Counted from the stretch's first letter, positions 52,782 to 62,867 are shown. The stretch is DNA of 64,000 nucleotides from Rhodanobacteraceae bacterium (GCA_024234055.1 JACKOW010000001.1:536001-600000), one strand, 5' to 3'. Made by a program: numbers and translations. Notes: generated by a model not told the origin, from the sequence alone.

Positions 52782-54974
52782 ATGTCGCTGCAGCCCAATC
52801 GTCTTGCCGTTGCACTTACGCTGGCGCTGGCCACCCTGCCGGCGACTGCATTGCATGCCCAGGATCAGCCCGCCGGCACGGACGCCGATCGCTCCGAGGC
52901 CGCCAAGCTCGGGACCATCACGGTGACTGCCCGCAAGCGCGAAGAAACGCTGCAGGAAGTGCCCATTGCCGTAACCGCCTTCAGCGACCAGAAGCTCGAG
53001 GACTTCAACGTCGAGGATCTGTCCGACCTGGGTGCCCAGGTGCCGAACATGACCATCTACGCCGCGCGCGGTTCCTCCAGCACGGTGACCGCCTACATTC
53101 GCGGTGTCGGTCAGTCCGATCCGCTCTGGGGTGTTGATCCGGGCGTGGGTATCTATCTCGATGATGTCTACATTGCCCGCCCGCAGGGTGCACTGCTGGA
53201 TGTGTTCGATGTCGAGCGCATCGAGGTGCTGCGTGGTCCGCAGGGTTCGCTGTATGGCAAGAACACCATCGGCGGCGCGATCAAGTACGTCTCGCGCGCG
53301 CTCAGTCCGGATTTCGGCGGCAACATCAGTCTGACGGCCGGCAGCTACAACCAGCAGGACGGCAAGTTCAGCGTCAACGTCCCGCTGTCCGACTCTGGCT
53401 GGGTGGCCCGCTTTGCCGGTGCCTCGCTCAGCCGCGATGGCTTCGGCGAGAACAAGTTCACCGGCCAGGATGTCAGCGACAAGGAGATCATGGCCGGTCG
53501 CTTCACGCTCGGCTATGTCGGCAGCGAGCAGTTCTCGATGCGCTTCACTGCCGACGGCATCGACGATGCCTCCGCCGTGCGCGGCGCCCGCATGCTGGCG
53601 GCCAACCGCTTCGCGCCCACGGCACTGCCGCTGGATGATCGCTATGACGTGCGCAACGGCATGCCCAACATCAATGACACCACGATGGAGGGCTACAGCC
53701 TCACGCTCGACTTCAAGCTCAATGACGACTGGTCGATGAAGTCGGTGAGCGCCTATCGCAAGTCCGACACCGAGACCAACATCGATTTCGACACGCTTCC
53801 GAACATCATTGCCGACGTCAAGGCCTTCTACCGCGACAACCAGCAAAGTCAGGAATTCCAGTTCAACTACGATGCCGGTGGTCAGCTGTCGGGCGTCGCC
53901 GGTCTGTACTGGTTCCAGGGCGAAGCCGGGGGCACGGTACTCAACAACTTCTTCAACGCCGTCTTCGGCAACACCAATGGCCAGGTCGACACCGATTCAA
54001 TCGCGTTCTACGGCGAAGGTACCTGGCGCTTCAACGACCAGTGGGCGTTGACCGTTGGCGGACGCTGGACCAGCGAAGAGAAGAAGGTCGACATCTTCAA
54101 TCAATCCTTCAGCGATGCCACATACACCGTAGCCACTGCCACGGTGTCGGATCTGAACGACTCGGTGAAGTTCACCAACTTCTCGCCCAAGGTCTCGATC
54201 GACTATCAGATCACCGACGACACCCTGCTCTACGGCTTGGCCTCGCGCGGCTTCAAGAGCGGTGGGTTCAATATCCGCGCCAACATCTCGGCGGTGCCGG
54301 CTTCTGGTCGACCCTTCGATGATGAGCAGGTCACCACCTGGGAACTCGGCGCCAAGATGGCACTGGCCGACGGCAACTGGTTCTTGAACGCGGCTTATTT
54401 CTACAGTGATTACAAGGACATCCAGCTGTCCATCTTCACGACCATTCCCAACAGCAACCCGCCCGCCTTCTTTGGTGACTTCACCAACGCCGGCGCCGGC
54501 ACAGTGCAGGGTATCGAACTCGAACTGTTCGGCCAGCTCAGCGACAACTGGGTGGTGCAGGGCAATCTGGCCTGGCTGGACGCCGAGTACGATGAGTTCA
54601 TCAGCGCCGGCGTCGATGTCTCCGATACCCAGAAGTTCACCAATGCTCCCGAATTCTCCGGTGCCATCTCGCTGCAGTACATCCGCCCGCTGGAGTCCGG
54701 CGGCGAGATCCGCAGCCGAGTGGGCTACAGTTATCAGAGCAAGGTCTATCCCACCACCGATCTGTCCGAAGCCATCGCTCAGGACGGCTATGGCCTGCTC
54801 AGTGCCGGCGTGATCTGGCAGGTGGATGACCAGTGGAAACTGGCGCTGGAAGGCAACAACCTCACCGACAAGGAATACCGCACCACCGGCTACAACATCG
54901 GTGCACTCGGCATCCTGACCGGCTTCTACGGCGCTCCGCGAACGGTGTCGCTGACAGCGAGCTATCAGTTCTGA
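52782..54974 (+). CDS. TonB-dependent receptor
   Basis: 730-residue outer-membrane active transporter. It has a signal peptide (MSLQPNRLAVALTLALATLPATALHAQ), the TonB box in GTITVTARKREE, a plug domain (PIAVTAFSDQKLEDF to GSLYGKNTIGGAIKYVSR) and a 22-strand barrel ending in SLTASYQF (terminal Phe). The start at 52782 has a GGGGAGA ribosome site. The ligand is unknown. It belongs to the large receptor group common in this order, and is followed by the kinase/regulator pair. Confidence 0.94.
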   Translation: MSLQPNRLAVALTLALATLPATALHAQDQPAGTDADRSEAAKLGTITVTARKREETLQEVPIAVTAFSDQKLEDFNVEDLSDLGAQVPNMTIYAARGSSSTVTAYIRGVGQSDPLWGVDPGVGIYLDDVYIARPQGALLDVFDVERIEVLRGPQGSLYGKNTIGGAIKYVSRALSPDFGGNISLTAGSYNQQDGKFSVNVPLSDSGWVARFAGASLSRDGFGENKFTGQDVSDKEIMAGRFTLGYVGSEQFSMRFTADGIDDASAVRGARMLAANRFAPTALPLDDRYDVRNGMPNINDTTMEGYSLTLDFKLNDDWSMKSVSAYRKSDTETNIDFDTLPNIIADVKAFYRDNQQSQEFQFNYDAGGQLSGVAGLYWFQGEAGGTVLNNFFNAVFGNTNGQVDTDSIAFYGEGTWRFNDQWALTVGGRWTSEEKKVDIFNQSFSDATYTVATATVSDLNDSVKFTNFSPKVSIDYQITDDTLLYGLASRGFKSGGFNIRANISAVPASGRPFDDEQVTTWELGAKMALADGNWFLNAAYFYSDYKDIQLSIFTTIPNSNPPAFFGDFTNAGAGTVQGIELELFGQLSDNWVVQGNLAWLDAEYDEFISAGVDVSDTQKFTNAPEFSGAISLQYIRPLESGGEIRSRVGYSYQSKVYPTTDLSEAIAQDGYGLLSAGVIWQVDDQWKLALEGNNLTDKEYRTTGYNIGALGILTGFYGAPRTVSLTASYQF

Positions 54975-54979
54975 CGGGG

Positions 54980-55082
54980 ACGAGGGCACGAGGGCGAGAG
55001 GGCACGAGGGCACGAGGGCACGTAAAAGCAGGTCGGCCCAAGCTCTCGTATTCTCGTGCCCTCGTGCCCTCGTGCCCTCGTG
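54980..55082. repeat. 8-bp GAGGGCAC arrays in inverted orientation (copy 2)
   Basis: The left array is GAGGGCAC/GAGGGCGA units (54982-55021) and the right one the complement (55054-55080), with a core GTAAAAGCAGG...CTCTCGTATTC. It fills the gap between the receptor and the response regulator. Confidence 0.9.
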
Positions 55083-55112
55083 TAAGCTGCACCCGTGGAC
55101 AAGACCGCCGCC

Positions 55113-55775
55113 ATGACGCACATCCTGATTGCCGATGACCACCCGCTGTTCCGGGCGGCATTGACACAGGCGCTGCGCGAACTGGTGCCGGGTGCGAAGC
55201 TGGTGGAAGTCGCGACGCTGGATGCGGTGCACGATTGGCTGGACAGCAATCCCGATACCGATCTGGTGCTGCTGGATCTGCATATGCCCGGCAGTCATGG
55301 GCTGGCCGGATTGGCCTCGATCCGCTGCCGTCACCCAGCGGTTGCCGTGGCCATGATCTCGGCCAACGACGACCCGGCCGTGATCAGCCGGGCCATCGAC
55401 TTTGGCGCCCAGGCCTTCATTCCCAAGAGTGCCGCCCCGGGCGAGATCAGCGCCGCACTGAATGCCGTGTTTGCCTGCGAAACCTGGGTGCCACCGGCCT
55501 TGCAGGGTCGGGCGCAGATTGCCAGCGTGCGCGATCAGGATCTGTCGCGACGACTGGCCAGCTTGACGCCGCAGCAATATCGCGTGCTGGAGCTGGTGGC
55601 GCAGGGCCAGCTGAACAAGCAGATCGCTGATCGCATGGGCATCCAGGAACGCACCGTCAAGGCTCATCTGCAAGCCATCTTCGAAAAGCTCGGCGCCCGC
55701 AACCGCACCCAGGCCGGTGTTTTCCTGCGGCAGCTGGAACTGACCGATCCGGCACGGCAGATCGAGGTGGTCTGA
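55113..55775 (+). CDS. LuxR-type response regulator (CrbR/ErdR-like)
   Basis: 220-residue regulator: receiver domain with acidic Asp8/Asp9 and the phosphorylated Asp55 (LVLLDLHMPG), then a LuxR HTH (LTPQQYRVLELVAQGQLNKQIADRMG, about 150-200). It is followed without a gap by a hybrid kinase having an SLC5-type transporter domain. That pair matches CrbS/CrbR (MxtR/ErdR), which control acetyl-CoA synthetase and acetate use in Vibrio and Pseudomonas. The start at 55113 is the family start; a GTG 18 bp upstream is an alternative. Confidence 0.88.
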   Translation: MTHILIADDHPLFRAALTQALRELVPGAKLVEVATLDAVHDWLDSNPDTDLVLLDLHMPGSHGLAGLASIRCRHPAVAVAMISANDDPAVISRAIDFGAQAFIPKSAAPGEISAALNAVFACETWVPPALQGRAQIASVRDQDLSRRLASLTPQQYRVLELVAQGQLNKQIADRMGIQERTVKAHLQAIFEKLGARNRTQAGVFLRQLELTDPARQIEVV

Positions 55776-58700
55776 GTGCAGGCCGGCACGCTGCTGGTCT
55801 GCGGCGCCGCGTTGTGGGTGGGTTTGCTGTTTGCCGCCGCGGTCTACGGCGAGCGCCGACCGCAGGGTCTGGCGCGGCGCTGGGCCTGGATCTACGCCTT
55901 GTCGCTGGCGGTCTACTGCACCTCGTGGACCTTCTATGGCACCGTCACCCAGGCCATGCGCCATGGCTGGTGGGTGCCGCCGACCTTTGTCGGCACGATC
56001 TTGTTGTACCTGCTGGCCTGGCCAATGCTGGAGCGACTGGTTGACGAGGCGCGGCGTCGCAACAGCACCTCGATCGCCGATCTGCTGGCCTCGCGTTTCG
56101 GCAAGAGCACCGGGGTTGCCGCGCTGGCCACGGGCATCGCACTGATCGGGCTGGTGCCCTACATCGCACTGCAGCTGAAGGCGGTGGCGCAGAGCTTTGA
56201 TCTGCTGGCGAGCGCCCTGTTCACCGAGACGCCGCGCGGCTGGGGCGACAGCGCAGCACCGGCCGCTGCACTCATGGCTCTGTTTGCAATGGTGTTCGGT
56301 ACCCGCCGCACCAGCGCCAGTGCCCATGGCGTGGTGCTGGCCATGGCCTTCGAATCGATCATCAAGCTGGTGGCGCTGCTGGCCGTGGGAGGCTACGCGG
56401 TGTTCGCGCTCCACGGCGGTTTCGGCGATCTGGCTGAAACTGCACGGCAGTTGCCGGCGCCGACCCCGCCGGGTGGCAATTTCCTCACCCTGGTGCTGCT
56501 CGGCGCTCTGGCCATGATCTCCCTTCCGCACCAGTTCCATCTGGCGGTGGTCGAGTGCCGTGATCCGGCGCATGTACGCTCTGCGCGCTGGCTGTTTCCG
56601 GCGTACCTGCTGCTGATCAGCCTGTTCCTGCTGCCGCTGGCCTGGGCTGGACAGCTGTCGTTGGCCGGCAGCGCCATACCGAGCGATCTGTACGTGCTCG
56701 GCTTGCCACTCCAATCAGGCGCCGAGCCGCTGGCCATCCTGGCTTTCCTTGGCGGCATGAGCGCGGCTTCGGGCATGGTGGTGATGGCCACGCTGACCCT
56801 GGGCATCATGGTCGGCAACCATTGGCTGACACCGCTGCTGTTGCCGGGTTCCGGTGGCGATCTGCGTCTGCGCGTGCTCTGGCAGCGACGTGCGGTGATC
56901 GTCGCGGTGATGGCGAGTGCCTACCTGTATTCGCGCTTCATCGGTGCTGGCGAGGTGCTGGCCGATGTCGGTGCTGTGGCTTTTGCGGCACTCGCGCAGC
57001 TGGCGCCGGCGGTCCTGGCGGCCTTGTACTGGCCAGGCGCCAGTCGCCGCGGCGTGCTCGCCGGTCTGGCGGCAGGCTCGGCTCTCTGGGCCTATACCTT
57101 GCTGTTGCCAGCATTGGCGCACGGTGTTGGCGCGGCCGGCTGGCTGGCCAGTGGCCCCGGCGGCATCGGCTTCCTGTCACCGCACGGCCTGTTTGGCCTG
57201 GGGGGGCTGGATTCGCTGACCCATGGGGTGTTCTGGAGTCTGTCGATCAATGTGCTGGTCTTGATCTGGGTGTCGCGCAGCGAAGCCGAGAGCGCCAGCG
57301 CCGGTGACGGTGGTCGACCGCTGACCCGTGCCGAGCTGCGCGAAGTGGCGGCGCGCCTGCTCGAACGCGGGCGCGTGGCCCAGTTGATGGGACCAGAAGC
57401 GCTCGATGAGGCCGCCACCGCCGCCGATGATCAAGCCCTGAGCGCGGTCGAACTGGAGCTCTCGGCGCTGGTGGGAGCGGCTTCGGCCAGGCTCCTGCTG
57501 GACGCCGCCCGCCGTGGTGCTCGCGGCGAGCTGCAGGCCATGACCCAGGTGGTCGGTGAGGCGCGTGAAGCGGTGTCCTTCAGCCATGCCATTCTCGACA
57601 CCGCGCTGGCCAATCTCAGCCAGGGGATCGCCGTGGTCGATGGCGAACTGCGGCTGGTCGCCTGGAATCAGCGCTACGAGGCCCTGCTGGGCTATCCGCC
57701 GGGATTTCTGCAGGTCGGCCGTCCTGTGGCTGATCTGTTCCGCTACAACGCCGAGCGCGGCCTGTTGGGTGAAGGCAGTCTCCACGAATTGGTGCAGCGG
57801 CGGCTGGATTATCTGCGACAGCGTTCGGCCTACGTCTTTGAGCGTGACTGGCCGGATGGCACCGTCATCGAGATCCGCGGCAACCCCATTGCCGGCGGCG
57901 GTTTCGTCAGCACCTACACCGACATCAGCGCCTTTCGAAGGGCCGAGTCGGACCTGAAGACCGCCAATGAAACCCTGGAGGCCAGGGTCGATTCGCGCAC
58001 CCGCGAACTGTTGGCGGCCACCCAGGCGGCGGAGCGTGCCAATCAGGCCAAGACCCGCTTTCTGGCCGCCATCAGCCACGATTTGCTGCAACCGCTGAAT
58101 GCGGCGAATCTGTTCACGCACGCTCTGGCCCAGCAACTCAAGCACCCCGAGTACCAAGGCAGCGTGCACAACATTGCCAGCGCGCTGGGCAGTACTGAAA
58201 CCCTGTTGGCCGGACTGCTGGATCTGTCTCGCCTGGACGCCGGCGGATTGACACCGCGGCCACGGCCGTTTCCGGCGCGCGAGTTGCTCGACACCTTGAC
58301 CACCGAGTTCGGGCTGATGGCCGCCGAACGTGGACTGCGGCTGGTCATGGTGTCGTCCAGTCTGTGGCTGCACAGCGATCCACAACTGTTGCGACGGGTG
58401 CTGCAGAACTTCGTGGCCAATGCGCTGCGCTACACCCAGCGTGGCCATGTCCTGATCGGTGTGCGGCGACGCGGCAATCTGGCTGAGTTTCTGGTTGGAG
58501 ACACCGGTCCGGGCATCGCCGAGGCCGATCGCGAGCGGGTATTCGACGAGTTCCAGCGCCTGCCCACCGCGCGTGAGGCAGCACCTGAAGGGCTGGGTCT
58601 GGGGCTGGCGATCGCGGCGCGCATCACCCGATTGCTGGAGTTGCCGATGGTGCTGCGAAGCCATCCTGGCCGTGGCACCCTGATTGGCGTGCGAGTGCCA

Positions 58701-59120
58701 GTCTGTGCGCCGGTGCCTCAGGCCGCAGCACCGGCTTCGGCGATGCCGCGGCCCATCGCCAGCGGGCGCCGGGTGCTGCTGGTCGACAACGAGCCCGAGG
58801 GCGTGCGCGCGCTGTCGGCGCTGCTTCAAACCTGGGGCATCGAGGTGCTCAGCGCCAACGATGGGCAGCAGGCCAGTGCCTTGCTGGCACAAGGCCCGGT
58901 GGACGCGTGGATTCTCGATTACCACCTCGACCGCGGCGATACCGGTCTGGCCTTGCGGCAACGGTTGCTGGACCAGTTTGGCGCCTGCCCGGCCATTCTG
59001 GTCAGTGCCGACCATGGCCCGGAGTTGCGCGCGCTTGCCGTCGAGCACGAGATTCACCTCTTGCACAAGCCGATCAAGCCGCTGGCATTGCGCTCGCTGC
59101 TATCGCGGATCTGGACCTGA
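55776..59120 (+). CDS. Hybrid sensor kinase with SLC5-type transporter domain (CrbS/MxtR-like)
   Basis: 1114-residue sensor: the N-terminal half is a sodium/solute symporter-like domain with about 13 membrane segments (to about 510), then a PAS domain (about 610-725), a coiled segment, a histidine-kinase domain with the phosphorylated His768 (AAISHDLLQPLNA), an HATPase (NFVANALRYT; DTGPGI) and a C-terminal receiver with Asp1048 (WILDYHLDRGDTG). The start is GTG directly after the regulator stop. CrbS-type kinases link acetate uptake or status to expression of acetate-use genes. Confidence 0.92.
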   Translation: MQAGTLLVCGAALWVGLLFAAAVYGERRPQGLARRWAWIYALSLAVYCTSWTFYGTVTQAMRHGWWVPPTFVGTILLYLLAWPMLERLVDEARRRNSTSIADLLASRFGKSTGVAALATGIALIGLVPYIALQLKAVAQSFDLLASALFTETPRGWGDSAAPAAALMALFAMVFGTRRTSASAHGVVLAMAFESIIKLVALLAVGGYAVFALHGGFGDLAETARQLPAPTPPGGNFLTLVLLGALAMISLPHQFHLAVVECRDPAHVRSARWLFPAYLLLISLFLLPLAWAGQLSLAGSAIPSDLYVLGLPLQSGAEPLAILAFLGGMSAASGMVVMATLTLGIMVGNHWLTPLLLPGSGGDLRLRVLWQRRAVIVAVMASAYLYSRFIGAGEVLADVGAVAFAALAQLAPAVLAALYWPGASRRGVLAGLAAGSALWAYTLLLPALAHGVGAAGWLASGPGGIGFLSPHGLFGLGGLDSLTHGVFWSLSINVLVLIWVSRSEAESASAGDGGRPLTRAELREVAARLLERGRVAQLMGPEALDEAATAADDQALSAVELELSALVGAASARLLLDAARRGARGELQAMTQVVGEAREAVSFSHAILDTALANLSQGIAVVDGELRLVAWNQRYEALLGYPPGFLQVGRPVADLFRYNAERGLLGEGSLHELVQRRLDYLRQRSAYVFERDWPDGTVIEIRGNPIAGGGFVSTYTDISAFRRAESDLKTANETLEARVDSRTRELLAATQAAERANQAKTRFLAAISHDLLQPLNAANLFTHALAQQLKHPEYQGSVHNIASALGSTETLLAGLLDLSRLDAGGLTPRPRPFPARELLDTLTTEFGLMAAERGLRLVMVSSSLWLHSDPQLLRRVLQNFVANALRYTQRGHVLIGVRRRGNLAEFLVGDTGPGIAEADRERVFDEFQRLPTAREAAPEGLGLGLAIAARITRLLELPMVLRSHPGRGTLIGVRVPVCAPVPQAAAPASAMPRPIASGRRVLLVDNEPEGVRALSALLQTWGIEVLSANDGQQASALLAQGPVDAWILDYHLDRGDTGLALRQRLLDQFGACPAILVSADHGPELRALAVEHEIHLLHKPIKPLALRSLLSRIWT

Positions 59121-59239
59121 GTCTTGCCGCTGGCTGCCGATCGCGTGCGCTCGGCCTCCCACTCCCATGCCCGATCGGGCAATGGTCCCCGGCCGTGCCG
59201 CAGCGTAGGATCGCGCCAACTTCGTTTGTTGCCAGACCC

Positions 59240-61114
59240 ATGCGCCAGACCCTGATGTTGCTGCTGCTCGCGCTCGGAGGTTGCGCGACCATGAATTCGG
59301 ATTCCAGTTTGACCCGATCAGTACCCACCGCCCAGGAACTGCGCTCTGACGATCTGCTCACGGCCGGTCTGGGCCTATCGGGGCTTGCCGATGCCAAGCC
59401 ACCGGTGGTCGGGAGCGATGCTACTGGGCGCAGACGCCTGGCCTACTATGGCAACTGGCGGGGTATTGCCGATCTGTCGGCCGGCGGTGGCTATGGTCAG
59501 CTTTATGGCCATATCCAGGCCGTTCCTGGCGTCGAGATCAGTGCCTGGATCGGCGAGGTTGGCCTGTGGCAGCCGCACGGCGTGCTGCTGCAGATCCCCG
59601 ACACTTTTGATCCCCAGAACCCGTGCCTGGTGGTAGCGCCTGTGTCGGGCTCGCGCGGGGTCTACGGCGCTCTGGCCACAGCCGGCGCCTGGGCGCTGTC
59701 GCACGGCTGTGCCGTGGTCTACACCGACAAGGGTGCCGGTACGGGTTTCTACGATCTGGACGCTGCCATCGGCCTGTCCATCGACGGCGAACCCGTGGCA
59801 CCGGGTCCGAATGCCGGCTTCAATGCCGATGCCGCACCGCCTTTCAGCTCGGCGGTTCGCGGTGTGGCTGTCAAGCATGCCCATTCCAAGGACAACCCCG
59901 AGGCCCATTGGGGGCGCATGACCTTGTCGGCGACGCGTTTTGCGTTGTTGCTGCTGGAGGACAAGTATCCAGGTCATCGCTTTCGTGCCAGCAACACCCG
60001 GGTCATCGCTGCCAGCATTTCCAATGGCGCCGGCGCGGTCTTGCACGCGATCGAGCAGGATGACGAGGGTCTGATTGATGCCGTAGTGGCTGCCGCACCC
60101 CAGATCAGCATTGAAGGCGTGCCGAGCCTGCTCGATTACGCCACTCAGGCGGCATTGCTTGCGCCCTGCGCGCAGCTCATTCCGGAGATGGCCGGCACGC
60201 CGCTGGCACCCTATCTGGTGCTGCGCAAGGCCGAGTTTGAAGCCCGATGCGCCAGTCTGGCAGCCAGCGGCTGGGTCCATGGTGCCGACACCGTAGCCCA
60301 GGCACGCTCAGCCTACGCGCGCTTGCGGGCGCTTGGATTTCCGCCCACCGCGCTGGCCAACAATGCCACCAACATCGCCGCCGACATCTGGCGCGCGGTG
60401 GCCGTGACCTACGCCCAGAGCTACGCCAGGGCCGGTGCCGACGAGCAACTGTGCGGCTATCGCTTCGCCATGGTCGATGCCGAGGGCAAACCGCGGGCGG
60501 CAACGGCCGCCGACCGCGCGCTCTGGTTCGCCACGTCCTCCGGCATCGCGCCCAGCGCCGGCGTGCAGATCATCGGTCCGCAGGGGGATGCGGCAGATCC
60601 GGCGCTGGCCGGCTTAGGCTGTCTGCGCCAGGCCTACGACTCGGCAACTCCGATCGGCGATCGTCTGCGCAAGGGCGAGCGCGAGATTCGGGCGCTGGGT
60701 ATCCTGCCGGATCGACCTGTGGTCATCATTCATGGTCGCGAGGATGGATTGATACCAGTCGGCGCAACGGCCAGACCCTACGTCGAGTCCGCTCTGCGTC
60801 ACGGCGCCCGTCAGCTCTCCTATTGGGAGATCGAGCACGCTCAGCATTTCGATGCCTTCCTGATGCAGCCCGCCTACGCCGAGCGCCATGTGCCCTTGCT
60901 GCCGTACTTCTATCAGGCTCTGGATCAGGTCCATGCACAGCTGCGGGGCGGGCCACCGCCGGCGCCCAGCCAGGTGGTGCGCAGCCAGCGCCGAGGCGCC
61001 GCCACTGACGGTGGCGTACCGAAGCTGACGCAGGCCCATCTGGGTCAGGTTCGGGCCGATCCCGGCAGAGACGCCATCGGGCTGCAGGGCGAGCGGCTGG
61101 TGGTGCCGGATTGA
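59240..61114 (+). CDS. D-(-)-3-hydroxybutyrate oligomer hydrolase
   Basis: 624-residue exported hydrolase of the 3HBOH family, cleaving 3-hydroxybutyrate oligomers from PHB breakdown. It has a lipoprotein-like signal (LLLLALGGC, Cys15). The nucleophile is probably Ser261 in the ASISNGAGA motif typical of this family; a HGREDGLIPV segment and the WEIEHAQHFDAF histidine region complete the hydrolase. The start at 59240 gives the signal peptide; upstream residues in frame are out of the kinase gene and not homologous. Its product can flow through acetoacetate to the acetoacetyl-CoA synthetase at 0.9-2.8 kb. Confidence 0.9.
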   Translation: MRQTLMLLLLALGGCATMNSDSSLTRSVPTAQELRSDDLLTAGLGLSGLADAKPPVVGSDATGRRRLAYYGNWRGIADLSAGGGYGQLYGHIQAVPGVEISAWIGEVGLWQPHGVLLQIPDTFDPQNPCLVVAPVSGSRGVYGALATAGAWALSHGCAVVYTDKGAGTGFYDLDAAIGLSIDGEPVAPGPNAGFNADAAPPFSSAVRGVAVKHAHSKDNPEAHWGRMTLSATRFALLLLEDKYPGHRFRASNTRVIAASISNGAGAVLHAIEQDDEGLIDAVVAAAPQISIEGVPSLLDYATQAALLAPCAQLIPEMAGTPLAPYLVLRKAEFEARCASLAASGWVHGADTVAQARSAYARLRALGFPPTALANNATNIAADIWRAVAVTYAQSYARAGADEQLCGYRFAMVDAEGKPRAATAADRALWFATSSGIAPSAGVQIIGPQGDAADPALAGLGCLRQAYDSATPIGDRLRKGEREIRALGILPDRPVVIIHGREDGLIPVGATARPYVESALRHGARQLSYWEIEHAQHFDAFLMQPAYAERHVPLLPYFYQALDQVHAQLRGGPPPAPSQVVRSQRRGAATDGGVPKLTQAHLGQVRADPGRDAIGLQGERLVVPD

Positions 61115-61279
61115 GTCGCGGCGGGGTACGGGACTCGGGACCAGCATGTCCCTGATCTGCGGTCTTTGCGAAGAAAGAAGTGAGGAAGCGATCCGGGAGT
61201 TTGCGGCCCTGTCTCCGGATTGCTTCGCTGCGCTCTCCATGAACCCATATCGCAAGTCGTTGATTTGCTTCGTTCACCT

Positions 61280-61554
61280 GTAGGAGCGCCCTTGCGGCGC
61301 GACCGCTGATGCGGACGTGCGGCTTGCCGGTCGCGACGCGAGGTCGCTCCTGCAGGCAGCTTGTGGTTCATGGTCCGTGCGCAGTGTCGGGAGATACAGG
61401 TGGCTCGCAATGACGCCGCTTCTGCGCTCCTGTGGGTCCTGACAAGTCTGGACCTACAAGCGACACAGCCGCAGCCTTTCCCGTGCCCCGTGCCCCGTGC
61501 CCCGTGCCCCGTGCCCCGTGTCCCGTGTCCCGTGTCCCGTGTCCCGTGTCCCGA
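61280..61554. repeat. Repeat cluster after the oligomer hydrolase
   Basis: 61280-61352 is a TAGGAGCGCCC...GGTCGCTCCT inverted element, matching 52494-52568 in opposite orientation. 61365-61417 is a copy of the 54-bp family. 61430-61460 holds one GACAAGTCTGGACC half. 61480-61554 is a CCCCGTG array changing to TCCCGTG units. Further upstream, 61170-61245 has a degenerate GGATTGCTTCGCTGCGCTC element. No gene lies in 61115-61561. Confidence 0.88.
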
Positions 61555-61561
61555 GTTGGAC

Positions 61562-62554
61562 TCAATACCGCGCCAAGATCTCGTACGCGATCCGCATCCA
61601 GACGCCGTCCATGACCATCACCCAGGCAAACACCAGGGCGCCAAGCGCCAGCCACCACTGATTGCTGCTGAGTGGCGTGCGCTGCACCTTCAGTCCCAGC
61701 GTGTGATCCCAGGCGGTCAAGCCGCTGTTGGAGAGCTTGCCGAAGGCGATCGCGTAGGTGAACAGCACGAAGGGCGGAATCAGCAGCGCTTGCCCCGTCA
61801 GTGCCACGCGGGTTGCGCGCTGCAAGGCTGTGGACATGCCTGGCGCGGCGCCCCGGCCGTTTACCACCCGCAAGCCGAGCAGCCACTTGCCGGGGGTGTA
61901 ACCGCTCAAGCCCAGCAGCAGGGCTTCGAGAGGCAAGGCCAGCACCAGCAACAGCACCAGCGCGGCAATGGCCGATTGCTGCATCTCCTGGTCGGGAGTG
62001 GACAGCAGCCAGGCGCCGGTGCGGATGCCGATCATGCTTACTGCCGCCCAGGTGATACCGCCGAGCAGGGCCAGGTCGATCTGGCGGGCAAAGAATCGGC
62101 GCAAGGCTTCTCCAGCCCGTTCCTGGCTTTGCGCCGTCAGTGCCTTGCGTTTGTCGGCTTTGAGCAGGGTCTCGGTAGCCGGCACCGCCTCGGCCTTGTG
62201 CGTGGACAGGTCGGACCAGGCCGGGCCCTTGCGATGGGCCGGGACCTCGGTCGCCTGGCTGCCACCGCGTTTCTGGCTGTCACCGGAACGCGATGCCCTG
62301 GCGGCAGGCTTCTGGCCGTTCTTGGCAGTGCTCGCGCGCGACATGGGCGGTTTGGGAGGGGCATCCGCGGTGCTGACGCCCATGCCCAGCGCTCGCCGCA
62401 GCGGCACCCACTCGGCCTGGCGCAGGGTCCACACCAGGTGTTGATCGCCGATCTTGCCCTGCTCGCGCAGCTCCAGCAGCTGCGGTCGCGTCAGCGGTCC
62501 CGTGGCCTGACCTTCGCGATCTGCCACAAACCAGCCATCGCCGCTTTCAATCAT
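61562..62554 (-). CDS. GYF_2 and RDD domain membrane protein
   Basis: 330-residue inner-membrane protein. The N-terminus is a GYF_2-type domain (GWFVADREGQATGPLTRPQLLELREQGKI, about 6-60), then a basic, low-complexity linker (about 75-150), and a C-terminal RDD domain with about four membrane segments (RRFFARQIDLALLGG; GKWLLGLRVV). The start at 62554 (ATG with GGTGGA upstream) fits the usual GYF start; a GTG 48 bp upstream is possible. RDD proteins are linked to transport or stress. The function is not known. Confidence 0.8.
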   Translation of the reverse strand: MIESGDGWFVADREGQATGPLTRPQLLELREQGKIGDQHLVWTLRQAEWVPLRRALGMGVSTADAPPKPPMSRASTAKNGQKPAARASRSGDSQKRGGSQATEVPAHRKGPAWSDLSTHKAEAVPATETLLKADKRKALTAQSQERAGEALRRFFARQIDLALLGGITWAAVSMIGIRTGAWLLSTPDQEMQQSAIAALVLLLVLALPLEALLLGLSGYTPGKWLLGLRVVNGRGAAPGMSTALQRATRVALTGQALLIPPFVLFTYAIAFGKLSNSGLTAWDHTLGLKVQRTPLSSNQWWLALGALVFAWVMVMDGVWMRIAYEILARY

Positions 62555-62677
62555 GGAGTCCACCCGCGCCTGGTTTCGGTCACCGCTGCCAATACTGGAC
62601 ACACCGGCACCTGATCGCCAGTCCTGAGAGAGTCCCGATCGCCCCGGGCGGTGTGCATTTTTTGTGCATCAAACATG

Positions 62678-62771
62678 GGAGGGCGAGAGGGCACGAGGGC
62701 GCGAGGGCACGAAAAGGCGGGCGAGCGGCGAGATCGCAGCTCTATCGTGTCCTCGCGCCCTCGCGCCCTCA
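62678..62771. repeat. 8-bp GAGGGCAC arrays in inverted orientation (copy 3)
   Basis: The left array GAGGGCGA/GAGGGCAC/GAGGGCGC (62679-62711) and the right array TCCTCGCGCCCTCGCGCCCTC (62750-62770) enclose a core GAAAAGGCGGG...GCTCTATCG, similar to copies 1 and 2. Confidence 0.85.
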
Positions 62772-62867
62772 GATCAACGCCTTGCAGTGTGTTCGGTGAG
62801 GCACGGCGCTCGAAATGGCAGTGCCATGCCGGCGCTAATGCCGCGTCGCCCGCGCTATCCTTCGCCG

